The translations under genes were made by a program, and so were the position numbers. Below, piece by piece: positions 8,302-17,162 of a stretch of 64,000 nucleotides of DNA (its first letter is position 1; every line of letters begins with the position of its first letter). The stretch is from the NCBI GenBank assembly GCA_900542305.1, contig UQMU01000001.1, positions 1 through 64,000 on the forward strand. The letters are read 5' to 3'. This DNA is from an uncultured Collinsella sp. (GTDB lineage: Bacteria > Actinomycetota > Coriobacteriia > Coriobacteriales > Coriobacteriaceae). The notes beneath the pieces are model-generated. The model had not been told where the DNA came from and ran no database searches. It worked only from the letters and a program-made list of their open reading frames with translations.

Positions 8302-9096
8302 TTAGGAGAGACTCTCCAGCACGCGGCGGAGCTCCTGCTGAACGGCGTGGTCGCGGTTACGACCCACCACGCGATCGGCAACCGCCCTGAGCGCAGGGCG
8401 CGCGTTTTCCATCGCGCAGCCCGTGCCGACAAAGCGAATGATCTCGTAGTCGTTCATCGAGTCGCCAAACGCCATGACCTCGTCGCGCCCAATGCCGTAA
8501 TGCTCCGCGAGCTGTGCAATACCCGAGGCCTTCGACACACCGGGCTGCATGGCATCAATCCACGCGTTGCCCGAAGGCGCAAAGGTAAAGAGCTGACCGA
8601 GTTCGCGCTGTAGCACGTACGCACTGTCCATAACCGCACTGTCGTCGCAAAAGATACTCGCTTTGATGATATTTACGCTGGGATCGGGCAGCTCCCAAAT
8701 GCGCTCGGCATTGGGAAGGTCCTTATCGACCTCACGCACGAACTTGCACTCGTCATCGAGCAGGAAGGACTTGGTTCGGTCAAAGAGCGCAAGATGCAGA
8801 TTGGGAAACGTCCTGACGGCTTGGGCGAGCCTTCGAATCGCCAGGTGGGAATACACCTCACGGTCTACCATCTTACCGTCGGCGTAGACTTGGGCGCCGT
8901 TAGCGGCGACAAAGTCCATCTTGTCGCGAACGGGCGCAAAGAACTCGCACAGGCGATCGTAGCGACGACCTGACGATGCGGCGAAATGCACGCCATGCTC
9001 GTGTAGCGCCAGAATCAGTTCATAGGTCTCGGGAGGCACCTGGCCGTTTTCGTCAAGCAGTGTGCCGTCCATATCGGATGCAATCAGTTTAAACAT
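8302..9096 (-). CDS. Cof-type HAD-superfamily phosphatase
   Basis: 264 aa. Motif I is SDMDGTLLDENG at residue 7, the Lys region is KASGIAQLAEHYG (about 190) and motif IV is FGDSMNDYEII (about 214). It is a paralogue of the preceding HAD gene but not a recent duplicate. The start codon sits just beyond a long stem-loop that contains the ribosome-binding site, so translation is probably conditional. The gene is framed by two inverted copies of a GGGGAC repeat. The substrate is unknown. Confidence 0.85.
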   Translation of the reverse strand: MFKLIASDMDGTLLDENGQVPPETYELILALHEHGVHFAASSGRRYDRLCEFFAPVRDKMDFVAANGAQVYADGKMVDREVYSHLAIRRLAQAVRTFPNLHLALFDRTKSFLLDDECKFVREVDKDLPNAERIWELPDPSVNIIKASIFCDDSAVMDSAYVLQRELGQLFTFAPSGNAWIDAMQPGVSKASGIAQLAEHYGIGRDEVMAFGDSMNDYEIIRFVGTGCAMENARPALRAVADRVVGRNRDHAVQQELRRVLESLS

Positions 9097-9101
9097 AGAA
9101 A

Positions 9102-9163
9102 AGCTCCCTTCGGGCTTGTTGGAATCAGACGCGTATCCGATTCCAACGTACCCAAAGGGAGCT
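9102..9163 (-). promoter_or_regulatory. leader stem-loop that sequesters the ribosome-binding site
   Basis: In the transcript, AGCTCCCTTTGGG pairs with the complementary arm ending in GAAGGGAGCT, and GTTGGAATC pairs with GATTCCAAC inside it, giving about 24 paired bases. The 3' arm includes the GAAGGGAG ribosome-binding site and runs into TTTTCT just before the ATG. It could act as a thermosensor-like or trans-acting switch, or as a terminator. Confidence 0.6.
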
Positions 9164-9258
9164 CAAATAAGACTCCGCGGGCGTAAACGTTACAAGGACC
9201 TGGCAAATAGCTCACACATGCCAGAGGTCCTACGGTCGCGGCGTCAGGCAGCCCGCCA

Positions 9259-9302
9259 AAGAGTGTCCCCGATGACTAGTCGTTTAAGAACGTCCCCGAT
9301 GA
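9259..9302 (-). repeat. GGGGAC dispersed repeat, right copy
   Basis: Inverted partner of the element at 8195-8238, about 39 of 44 positions identical. It abuts the adenine deaminase stop codon and could lie within the 3' end of that transcript. Confidence 0.7.
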
Positions 9303-11123
9303 CTAGTCGGCGTAGGTGAAGGTTGTGACGTCGAACATGCCCTCGGGGCGGATGCGGAGCGTCGGGATGACCGGCAGGGGCAGGAAGATGATGCCCATGA
9401 TGGGGTCGAGCGGCGGCTCAATACCCATGGCGCGCGCCTTGACCATAAAGTCGTCGTGCTGCGCGGCAACATCCTCGGCCGTGCCCTCGCTCATAAGGCC
9501 ACCGAGCGCCAGCGGAATGCGCGCCACGACCTCGCCGTTGCGCACCAGCACGTGGCCGCCCTGGCCCACGGCCTCAACGGCAGCCATCATATCCGCCGCA
9601 TTGTCGCCCACCACGCACACGTTGTGCGAGTCGTGGCCGATCGTGGAGGCAATGGCACCGCCCGTGATGGTGAAGCCGCGCACCCAGCCGCGACCGATAT
9701 GCTTGCCGACGAGCCCCATGCCGGCGGGACCGTCGCCGTCGACGCCCTCGGCCTGCAGCGACACGCCGCGGCCATGGCGCTCGATAAGCATAATGCGACG
9801 CAAGTCCTCGTCAGTCTCGGGACGAACCATGCCCGTGATAGCCATGCCAGGGATCACATCAATAACCGCCTCGCCCGGCTTAAAGGCATAATCGAACACG
9901 TCAAGCGAAAGCTTCGGCAGCTTAACGGAAGCACGCAGCTCATCGGCAAGCGCTGCGACCTCAGCGGTCTCGGGCGCAACCTCGCCCACAAAGGCGCCGT
10001 CCTGTGCCACGAGCGCACCGGCGGCATACACGCGATGCGGGGCCGTGGCAAAGGTCAGGTCATCGAGCACCAGCAGGTCGGCGCGCTTGCCCGGAGCGAT
10101 CGCGCCGCGGAGCTCATGCGGGTCACGACAGCCGTGGTCCAGGCCAAAGGCCTCGGCCGTGGAAAGAGACGCCATGGAGATGGCGACCACCGGGCCGATG
10201 CCGGCCTCGATGGCCACGCGGCAGGCGTTGTCGATCATGCCGGTCGAAAGCGCGTCGGAGGGAGCGCGGTCGTCGGTCGCAAAGCAGCAACGGCGAGCAC
10301 GGGCGGGGTTTTCCAGCAGCATAGGCGACAGGTTGGCAAGGTCATGGCTGCAGGTGCCCTCGCGCAGCATGACATACATGCCGCGGGATAGCTTGTCGAG
10401 CGCTTCCTCGGGAATCGTCGACTCGTGGTCGGCGATAATACCCGCTGCGGCATAGGCGTTGAGATCCTTGCCGGCAACAAGCGGAGCATGGCCGTCGACC
10501 TGTTTGGACGGCGTCTGATTGGCAGCGTCAATGCGAGCGCAGGTCTCGGGATCGGCCATAAAGACGCCCGGCAGGTTCATCATCTCGCCCAGACCAAAGA
10601 CATCGCCCGGATGCTCGGCAAAAAACGCCTGCATATCGGCAGCCGAAATAACGGCACCGGCCTGCTCGTCGGGCAGCGCGGGCACGCACGAAGGCATCAT
10701 GTACTTGATGGAGATGGGTGCGCGGCGGCCGTCCTCGATCATAAAGCGCAAGCCGTCGAGACCGGCAACATTGGCAATCTCGTGGCTGTCGGCAATGGCG
10801 GTGGTAGTACCGCGCGTCGCGGCCATGCGAGCATACTCGGCGGGACGGATGTTCGAAGACTCGATATGCAGATGCCCGTCAATAAAACCGGGAGCGAGAT
10901 AGCGACCCTGGCAGTCGATAACCTCGGCAGCCTCGTAGGTGCCAGCGACATCGTCGCGACCATCGTAGAGCACGCCGACGATCACACCGTCCTTGACGGC
11001 AACGCTGCCGGGCGCCACACGCTGGCCATACACGTCGACGATCTGCGCATTGGTAAACAGCGTGTCGACGGGCACGCGGCCCTCGGCGGCCTCGATCACA
11101 GACCTCATGACCTCAACGGACAT
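9303..11123 (-). CDS. ade: adenine deaminase
   Basis: 606 aa amidohydrolase converting adenine to hypoxanthine and ammonia. Metal-binding motifs visible are GFIDGHLHIESS (about residue 80-90), DSHEIANVAG, a DGHAP region and CFATDDRAPSD; the C-terminal adenine-deaminase-specific domain is full length. An AAAGGAG sits 6 nt before the ATG at 11123; the longer upstream frame has no ribosome-binding site. It has its own promoter and a short leader hairpin. Hypoxanthine from this reaction would feed the xanthine dehydrogenase pathway encoded further along the window. Confidence 0.92.
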   Translation of the reverse strand: MSVEVMRSVIEAAEGRVPVDTLFTNAQIVDVYGQRVAPGSVAVKDGVIVGVLYDGRDDVAGTYEAAEVIDCQGRYLAPGFIDGHLHIESSNIRPAEYARMAATRGTTTAIADSHEIANVAGLDGLRFMIEDGRRAPISIKYMMPSCVPALPDEQAGAVISAADMQAFFAEHPGDVFGLGEMMNLPGVFMADPETCARIDAANQTPSKQVDGHAPLVAGKDLNAYAAAGIIADHESTIPEEALDKLSRGMYVMLREGTCSHDLANLSPMLLENPARARRCCFATDDRAPSDALSTGMIDNACRVAIEAGIGPVVAISMASLSTAEAFGLDHGCRDPHELRGAIAPGKRADLLVLDDLTFATAPHRVYAAGALVAQDGAFVGEVAPETAEVAALADELRASVKLPKLSLDVFDYAFKPGEAVIDVIPGMAITGMVRPETDEDLRRIMLIERHGRGVSLQAEGVDGDGPAGMGLVGKHIGRGWVRGFTITGGAIASTIGHDSHNVCVVGDNAADMMAAVEAVGQGGHVLVRNGEVVARIPLALGGLMSEGTAEDVAAQHDDFMVKARAMGIEPPLDPIMGIIFLPLPVIPTLRIRPEGMFDVTTFTYAD

Positions 11124-11143
11124 ACATACTCCTTTAACCGTAG

Positions 11144-11179
11144 AAAAAAGCTGCGGAGCGGACAGACCTTCACCGCAGC
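11144..11179 (-). promoter_or_regulatory. terminator-like hairpin in the ade leader
   Basis: GCTGCGG pairs with CCGCAGC around a 16-nt loop and is followed by TTTTTT, about 6 nt after the predicted transcription start and 20 nt before the gene. It could be an attenuator or a 5' stabilising hairpin. No purine riboswitch core is seen. Confidence 0.5.
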
Positions 11180-11191
11180 AAACCAATAGCC

Positions 11192-11219
11192 ATTGTATGC
11201 CCAAACGATGGGTCAACAA
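11192..11219 (-). promoter_or_regulatory. predicted sigma-70 promoter of ade
   Basis: TTGTTG and TACAAT with a 16-bp spacer, pointing at adenine deaminase. Confidence 0.6.
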
Positions 11220-11282
11220 TACGCCTCTCCGCTTAACGGCACCGCCAAATGATCCCTCCGTCCCCATGGGATCGTCGTAACC

Positions 11283-11319
11283 AAAAAGGCCGCAGTCGGG
11301 ATTCCCGGCTGCGGCCTTA
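11283..11319 (-). terminator. terminator after tyrS
   Basis: GGCCGCAG/CTGCGGCC stem with TTTTT on the minus strand, 27 bp downstream of the tyrS stop. Confidence 0.85.
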
Positions 11320-11345
11320 TTGCACTTGTGAGGTCAACTCGCTCG

Positions 11346-12557
11346 TTAGACCAACTTGAAGCCCTTGCGCTTGCCTACGGAGAGGGTGTCGCCCAGCTTG
11401 AGGGCGCTGGGATCGATGTTGTAGCTCTTGGGAGCCACGGCCTTGCCGTTGATCTTGACGCCACCGCCGTCGATATCGCGACGAGCCTGGCCGGCGCTCG
11501 CCGAAAGGCCCAAGTCCTTGAGCAGGCCGGCGAGGTAGATCTGGCCCTCGTCGTTGACGGTCAGCTCGACATGCTTCTCGGGGAAGTCGGCAAGCTGGCC
11601 CTCCTTGAACACGCGGTCGAACTCGGCCTGAGCCTCGTCTCCGGCGCCGGCGCCGTGGTAGGTGTCGCACAGGTCGCGGCCCAGAGCGCGCTTGAGCTCG
11701 TAGGGGTCGGCAGAGCCGTCGGCCAGAGCAGCGTCGATCTTGTCGACCTCGGCCGGGGTGAGGGAGCTCGCCAGACGATAGTACTTGCCGATCATCTCGT
11801 CAGGGATGGACATGGTCTTGCCGAACATATCCTTGGGAGCATCGGTCAGGCCGATGTAGTTACCGTAGGACTTGGACATCTTACGGACGCCATCGGTGCC
11901 CTCGAGCAGCGGCATGGTGAGGGCGATCTGGGGCTCCATGCCCATCTTCTCCATGAGCTCACGGCCGGCGAGCAGGTTGAAGAGCTGATCGGTGCCGCCC
12001 ATCTCTACATCGGCCTTGATCTGCACGGAGTCGAAAGCCTGCATCACGGGATACAGGAACTCATGCAGGGCGATCGGCGTCTGAGACTGGTAGCGCTTGG
12101 TAAAGTCGTCGCGCTCGAGGATGCGGGCGACGGTGAACTTGGAGCACACCTGCAGCAGACCGGCCAGATCCATCGAAAGGATCCAGTCACCGTTGTGCAC
12201 GATGGTGGTCTTCTCGGGATCCAGGATCTTCATGGCCTGGCTCACGTAGGTCTCGGCATTGGCCTCGATCTGCTCCTGCGAAAGCTGCGGACGGGTGGAA
12301 TTCTTGCCCGAAGGGTCGCCAATCAACGCGGTACCGTTGCCGATGATGAGGGTGACGTTGTGGCCCAGGTCCTGGAACTGACGCATCTTGCGCAGCGGCA
12401 CGGCGTGGCCCAGGTGCAGGTCGGGGCTGGTGGGGTCGACGCCGAGCTTGATGTTGAGGGGCTCGCCCTTCTCAAGCTTCTTGCGAAGGTCGGCCTCGGG
12501 AACGATCTGCGCGGCGCCCGAGGTGATGATACGCATTTGCTCGTCAACAGACAGCAT
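11346..12557 (-). CDS. tyrS: tyrosyl-tRNA synthetase
   Basis: 403 aa class I aminoacyl-tRNA synthetase. The HIGH-type motif reads HLGHAVPL (about residue 48), the KMSKS loop is RKMSKSYGN (about 229) and an S4-like RNA-binding domain occupies the last 60 residues. It belongs to the TyrRZ/long bacterial type. AAAGGAGG precedes the ATG. The 100-bp leader contains an AGCACC...GGTGCT hairpin but no recognisable T-box. Confidence 0.95.
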   Translation of the reverse strand: MLSVDEQMRIITSGAAQIVPEADLRKKLEKGEPLNIKLGVDPTSPDLHLGHAVPLRKMRQFQDLGHNVTLIIGNGTALIGDPSGKNSTRPQLSQEQIEANAETYVSQAMKILDPEKTTIVHNGDWILSMDLAGLLQVCSKFTVARILERDDFTKRYQSQTPIALHEFLYPVMQAFDSVQIKADVEMGGTDQLFNLLAGRELMEKMGMEPQIALTMPLLEGTDGVRKMSKSYGNYIGLTDAPKDMFGKTMSIPDEMIGKYYRLASSLTPAEVDKIDAALADGSADPYELKRALGRDLCDTYHGAGAGDEAQAEFDRVFKEGQLADFPEKHVELTVNDEGQIYLAGLLKDLGLSASAGQARRDIDGGGVKINGKAVAPKSYNIDPSALKLGDTLSVGKRKGFKLV

Positions 12558-12653
12558 TGGGTATCCTCCTTTTGCTATAGCACCCTCGCCGAAAACGGCG
12601 GTGCTGGAAGTCCATAAACTCTCTTATGATAACAAACTGACGCGACGCAGCAC

Positions 12654-14612
12654 CTACGACAGGAAAATCCTCGTCCTGCCGCATGCGTCAATGGCAACTG
12701 GCAGACGTGTACCGTCACGCTCGACCAGATAGCGTACCTGCCGACGACGCAAGCAGTCGCGGCAACGAACCTGTCCCGTCGCATCGGTGGCGCAGACGCC
12801 CTCGGCGGTCAGCAGGCAGTGCTCGCACACCATAAGCTCGGGACGGTCGGCGTCGACCGGACCCAAGACGCCGGGTTCAGCGGCCAGTTCGGCAATACGC
12901 TCCGCATCATTGCCGAGCAACTCCGCCGGCAAGCACACCCGCCCCGCACCGAGTCCGCGCAGCCAGGTAAGCGTGGCCCGATTCGCGCAGAACACCGGCG
13001 CCGCCACGTCAAACGTCACGCCCAGCTCGCGAGCGATCACCACCTGTCCCAGGTTGCGGCAGACGACGCGCCCGGCACGCTGTATCAGTGAGCGGGTCCA
13101 GTCAGCGTCACCCGTGCGGCACACCTCGTCAAGCACCACAACGGCGTCGGACAAATCAAGTTCTCCGCGCGGGTCGGCATCCATCAGCTGCCAAGCAAAA
13201 ACCATGCGAGTGGGAACCGCGCACTCCACCAACTCCGTGGACGCACCGCCATCCATCGCAACGCCCTCAAAGGGCAGCACCTCAACGGCACGCGCAACGG
13301 GCGCAATCGCATCCGCCTCGGCCCGCATGCGCTCCAACACTGCCGCCGTCTGATCCAACACGCCGGCGCTGCGAATCAGGTACACCTCGCAGCCCACGTC
13401 CACTTTACGCTTACAATGCACGACGACGCGCTTCCCCGCTGCGGCATCCACCGGGCAGGGCACCTGCGGCCAGCGCTTGGGCACATCGGGACGCGCGTCG
13501 ACACCCGGATAGAACCGAATCTCGAGCGTGTCGCCCGCCGCCACGGCGGCGTCGAGCTCAACGGTCACCTCTTCGTGGCCCACAGCGACCAAACGCCCCA
13601 CGCGCACGCCCTGGTTAATTGCGCGCTCAAAGCTCATCAGCTCGGCACCCGAACGCCCTCGCAGGTACGCATCGGTAAACCCACGGTTAAACGACCTTCC
13701 CAGCTCGCGCTCAAGCTCTTCCACGGCACCGGGATCCCACGCGCCGTCGCACAGCATATCGAGTGCCCGGCGCCACACCCGCACCACGTTGAATACGTAA
13801 TCGGGGTTCTTCATGCGCCCCTCGATCTTGAGCGACGCCACGCCGGCATCTACAAGCTCGGGCAGATGCGCAATACCCAGATAGTCGCGCGGGCACAACA
13901 GGCGATCCCCTTCGACGGCGACAACGCTCTGCCCCGCCTCGTCCACCAGGTCGTACGCCAGACGGCACGGCTGCGTGCAGTCGCCGCGCATCGCCGAGCG
14001 CCCACGCCGCAGGGCCGAGAACTCGCACGCCCCCGAATAGCCGATGCAAATCGCACCGTGGCAGAATACCTCGATGGGCACGCCCGTGGCACATAGCGCC
14101 GCAATCTCGTCGACCGTCAGCTCGCGTGCCGTCGTCACGCGCTCGACTCCCAGCTCATCGGCGGCAAGCCGCACGGCGCCTTCGCTATGAGCGCCCGCCT
14201 GCGTAGACAGGTGAATCTCGACCCCGGGAATCGCCGCGCGCAGCACGCAGGCCAACCCGGCATCGGCCACAATCAGAGCATCGGCGCCCAGCTCCAGTGC
14301 ATGAGCTCCCAACACCACCGCGTCGGATAACTCATCGTCAAACACGAACACGTTGAGCGTCACGTACACGCGCGCGCCATGGGCATGCGCCACGGCACAA
14401 CCGCGCACAAACTCGTCATCCGTAAAGCCATGGGCGCTCACACGGGCGTTAAAGCCGCCCAACCCCGCATAGATGGCATCGGCGCCCGCGGCGATGGCCG
14501 CAAGCATCTGGTCGAGCCCGCCCGCCGGCGCCAGCAGCTCGGGCAGCGCCGCACCGGCAGCATCCAATCCAGTCTTGTGTTGTCCGCTCGGCCCCATCGT
14601 CCGAATCGCCAT
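12654..14612 (-). CDS. U32 family protein (RlhA/TrhP-type RNA hydroxylation or collagenase-like)
   Basis: 652 aa. The N-terminal TIM-barrel has ELLAPAGGLDQMLAAIAAGADAIYAG and the family signature HGAICIGYSGACEFSALRRGRS...CTQPCRLAYDL (about residue 186-225), with the conserved Cys residues expected of the iron-sulfur U32 enzymes that hydroxylate rRNA or tRNA. A C-terminal cluster of Cys (CEHCLLTAEGVC...CRDCLRR, about 594-620) is an addition. The ATG at 14612 has AAGGAG at 8 nt; the longer frame does not. A second U32 gene lies near the right end of the window. Which RNA or protein it acts on is not decidable here. Confidence 0.8.
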   Translation of the reverse strand: MAIRTMGPSGQHKTGLDAAGAALPELLAPAGGLDQMLAAIAAGADAIYAGLGGFNARVSAHGFTDDEFVRGCAVAHAHGARVYVTLNVFVFDDELSDAVVLGAHALELGADALIVADAGLACVLRAAIPGVEIHLSTQAGAHSEGAVRLAADELGVERVTTARELTVDEIAALCATGVPIEVFCHGAICIGYSGACEFSALRRGRSAMRGDCTQPCRLAYDLVDEAGQSVVAVEGDRLLCPRDYLGIAHLPELVDAGVASLKIEGRMKNPDYVFNVVRVWRRALDMLCDGAWDPGAVEELERELGRSFNRGFTDAYLRGRSGAELMSFERAINQGVRVGRLVAVGHEEVTVELDAAVAAGDTLEIRFYPGVDARPDVPKRWPQVPCPVDAAAGKRVVVHCKRKVDVGCEVYLIRSAGVLDQTAAVLERMRAEADAIAPVARAVEVLPFEGVAMDGGASTELVECAVPTRMVFAWQLMDADPRGELDLSDAVVVLDEVCRTGDADWTRSLIQRAGRVVCRNLGQVVIARELGVTFDVAAPVFCANRATLTWLRGLGAGRVCLPAELLGNDAERIAELAAEPGVLGPVDADRPELMVCEHCLLTAEGVCATDATGQVRCRDCLRRRQVRYLVERDGTRLPVAIDACGRTRIFLS

Positions 14613-14723
14613 CGACAAACTCCTTACCAAGGTATGCATTCACTCTGAAAAATGCCGCCTTCCAGCATACACGAGGCCTCGCGCACCCCGTTTGGTTTAT
14701 CGTGTAATAACTTATGTCCATCC

Positions 14724-14752
14724 TGCCCCGACGGCACATCCGCCGTCGGGCA
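14724..14752 (+). other. GC-rich stem-loop in the PBP leader
   Basis: CGACGGC and GCCGTCG around ACATCC, extended by TGCCC/GGGCA with one bulged base. It has no T-run, so it is not a terminator. It lies 22 bp before the PBP start and may affect translation. Confidence 0.45.
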
Positions 14753-14774
14753 CGACATACCTGGAGGTCAATAT

Positions 14775-16973
14775 ATGGGTCCTCGCCAACGACAGGGACG
14801 CAGCCGTTCAAAGACGCATGCCCTGCCCATAATCCTGCTCTCGTTTTTGGGCTTTTTGCTTATCGCGGGCGTGGCATTTGGCATCGGCATGGTCGGCAAC
14901 GTCAACCGCTGGCTGTCCGATCTGCCCGACTACACCGACGCCAATGCGTATCTGGTGAGCGAGCCCACCGAGATCGTCGACTGCAACGGCAACAAGATCG
15001 CGAGCTTCTACACGCAAAACCGCAAGTCCATCACCAAGGACGAGGTCTCCCCCTACGTGCTGCAGGGCACCGTTGACGTCGAGGACGAGCGCTTCTACGA
15101 GCACGGCGGTATCGACCTGTGGGGTATCGCGCGTGCTGCGGTGGCAACCCTCGGCGGCGGGCACGAAGGCGCCTCGACTATCACCCAGCAGCTGGTGCGC
15201 AACACCATCCTGCAGGAGGAGCAGTTCGACTCGACCATCGAGCGTAAGGTACGCGAGGCCTACATCGCCGTAAAGATGGAGGATATGTACTCCAAAGACG
15301 AGATCCTCATGATGTACCTCAACACCATCTATTACGGCCACGGCGCCTACGGCATCGAGGCCGCAGCCGAGACCTATCTGTCCAAGAGCGCCGCCGACCT
15401 CACCCTGAGCGAGGCCGCGCTGCTCATCGGCCTTCCCAACTCGCCCTCGCAGTACGACCCCACGGTCAACCCCGACCTGGCGCTGTCCCGTCGCAACAAG
15501 GTCCTCGACAACATGTTGCGTCTGGGCCACATTACGCAGGAGGAGCACGATGCCACACAGGCCGAGCCCATCACCCTCAACGTGACCGAAATCTCGGGCA
15601 GCGGCGTCGATGTATACTCGCAGCCCTACTTTGTCGCCTATGTTAAGCAGCTGCTGGAGCAGGAGTTCTCGACCGACGTGCTCTTTAAGGGCGGCCTGAC
15701 CGTCAAGACCACCATCGACCCCACGATGCAGCAGGTGGCAGAGAATGCCGTTCGCGAGCAGCTCGACACGCTCTCGCTCGACGGCCTGGACATGGGCATG
15801 GTCGTCGTCGATCCCAAGACCGGCTACATCAAGTGCATGGTGGGCGGCTACGACTACAACGCCGACGAGAACCACGTAAACCATGCCACGGCCAAGCGTC
15901 CCGTCGGCTCCACCTTCAAGGCCTTTACGCTGGCAACTGCCATCCAAAACGGCATGAACCCCAACGTCACCCTCAACTGCAACTCGCCGCTCAAGGCCAA
16001 GGGCACCACGACCGAGGTCCAAAACTACGCCAACCATAGCTATGGCAACATCACGCTTAAGCAGGCGACGGCATACTCCTCCAACACCGGCTACATCCAG
16101 GTGGCGGAAGCCGTCGGCAACAGCAAGATCATCTCGCTCGTCAAAAAGCTCGGCATCGATCCCGCCAAGGACAACATCGAGGACGTTCCCGTCATGACGC
16201 TCGGCACTGGCTCGATCTCGCCGCTCGAGATGGCCGCCGCCTACGCGACGTTTGCCAACGGCGGCTACTATCGTCAGCCGATCGCCATCACCGAGATTGA
16301 CTCTCGTACCGGTTCGGTGCTGTACCAGCACACGGACAATCCCTCACAGGTGCTTACCGAGGGCGAGGCCGCCGCGGTCACCGATGTTCTGTCCGGCGTC
16401 ATGCAGGGCAGCGGTACAGGTGCTGCTGGCGCCCTGAGCGTCAACCAGCCCTATGCCGGCAAAACGGGCACCACCGACAACACCACCAACCTGTGGTTCT
16501 GCGGCTATACCCCGCAGCTGGCGTGCGCCCTGTGGACCGGCTATTCCGCAGGTGAGATCCCCATCCAAAAATACGGCACGGACCTGCTGGGCGACAGCAC
16601 CAACCTGCCTGTCTTTAAGCGGTTTATGAACACCGTTCTGACCGGTACCGAGCGCGAGGAGTTTGCGACCGGAACGGCGCCCACCTACAAGAACAACAGC
16701 GTCTGGAAGTTCTACGGCACCAACAACACCAAGAAGACGGAGAACGACGACAAGGACGAGAACGAGGACGAAGAGGAAACCACCACAACGACTACCACGA
16801 CGACCACGACGACCGAGACCACGGGCGGCGACACCACCGGCGGCACCGGAACGACCGGTGGCTCGACGGGCGGCTCCACTGGTGGTTCGACCGGCGGCGA
16901 TGGCGGCACGCCTACGCCCACGCCTACGCCCACTCCCGACCCCTCGCCCACGCCTGACGATACGGTCGGCTAG
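14775..16973 (+). CDS. class A penicillin-binding protein (PBP1A-type glycosyltransferase/transpeptidase)
   Basis: 732 aa. Short basic cytoplasmic tail, one membrane anchor (about residues 17-40), a GT51 glycosyltransferase domain (EDERFYEHGGIDLWG at about 100; STITQQLVRN) and a transpeptidase domain with STFK (about 378), SSN (about 434) and KTGT (about 561). The tail from about 650 is low complexity: a charged KKTENDDKDENED stretch, a run of Thr, then Gly/Thr/Ser and a Pro-Thr repeat, probably a wall-spanning spacer. The ATG at 14775 follows GGAGG; the reading frame extends further upstream without ribosome-binding site support. It polymerises and cross-links peptidoglycan at the outer membrane face. 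Confidence 0.92.
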   Translation: MGPRQRQGRSRSKTHALPIILLSFLGFLLIAGVAFGIGMVGNVNRWLSDLPDYTDANAYLVSEPTEIVDCNGNKIASFYTQNRKSITKDEVSPYVLQGTVDVEDERFYEHGGIDLWGIARAAVATLGGGHEGASTITQQLVRNTILQEEQFDSTIERKVREAYIAVKMEDMYSKDEILMMYLNTIYYGHGAYGIEAAAETYLSKSAADLTLSEAALLIGLPNSPSQYDPTVNPDLALSRRNKVLDNMLRLGHITQEEHDATQAEPITLNVTEISGSGVDVYSQPYFVAYVKQLLEQEFSTDVLFKGGLTVKTTIDPTMQQVAENAVREQLDTLSLDGLDMGMVVVDPKTGYIKCMVGGYDYNADENHVNHATAKRPVGSTFKAFTLATAIQNGMNPNVTLNCNSPLKAKGTTTEVQNYANHSYGNITLKQATAYSSNTGYIQVAEAVGNSKIISLVKKLGIDPAKDNIEDVPVMTLGTGSISPLEMAAAYATFANGGYYRQPIAITEIDSRTGSVLYQHTDNPSQVLTEGEAAAVTDVLSGVMQGSGTGAAGALSVNQPYAGKTGTTDNTTNLWFCGYTPQLACALWTGYSAGEIPIQKYGTDLLGDSTNLPVFKRFMNTVLTGTEREEFATGTAPTYKNNSVWKFYGTNNTKKTENDDKDENEDEEETTTTTTTTTTTTETTGGDTTGGTGTTGGSTGGSTGGSTGGDGGTPTPTPTPTPDPSPTPDDTVG

Positions 16974-16998
16974 AAATTCATCCGGCCATTAGCAACAA

Positions 16999-17040
16999 GG
17001 CCCCCGAGCAGCTTATTAAAGTGCTCGGGGGCCTTTTAAT
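16999..17040 (+). terminator. strong terminator after the PBP gene
   Basis: GGCCCCCGAGCA pairs with TGCTCGGGGGCC and is followed by TTTTAATTT. Confidence 0.9.
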
Positions 17041-17078
17041 TTAAAGTGACCTGGTGGACGGTCTTTATACCGGCAAAC

Positions 17079-17112
17079 AAAAAAGGGGGGTACCGACCAA
17101 CGTCGATACCCC
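17079..17112 (-). terminator. terminator after argR
   Basis: GGGGTA/TACCCC stem followed on the minus strand by CCTTTTTTG. It is convergent with the PBP terminator. Confidence 0.8.
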
Positions 17113-17162
17113 TTACAAGCCACCATGTCACGCGCACAGTGCCGAGCGCACGACCCGCACGC

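Noticed and set aside
11124..11220. Purine riboswitch upstream of ade
   Set aside because: The leader between the predicted start and the hairpin is about 6 nt; no three-way junction or conserved core nucleotides are visible.
16780..16960. Thr/Pro repeat tail of the PBP as a separate mobile or phase-variable tract
   Set aside because: The ACC/ACG mixture is not a uniform short tandem repeat prone to slippage, and such tails are common in actinobacterial PBPs.
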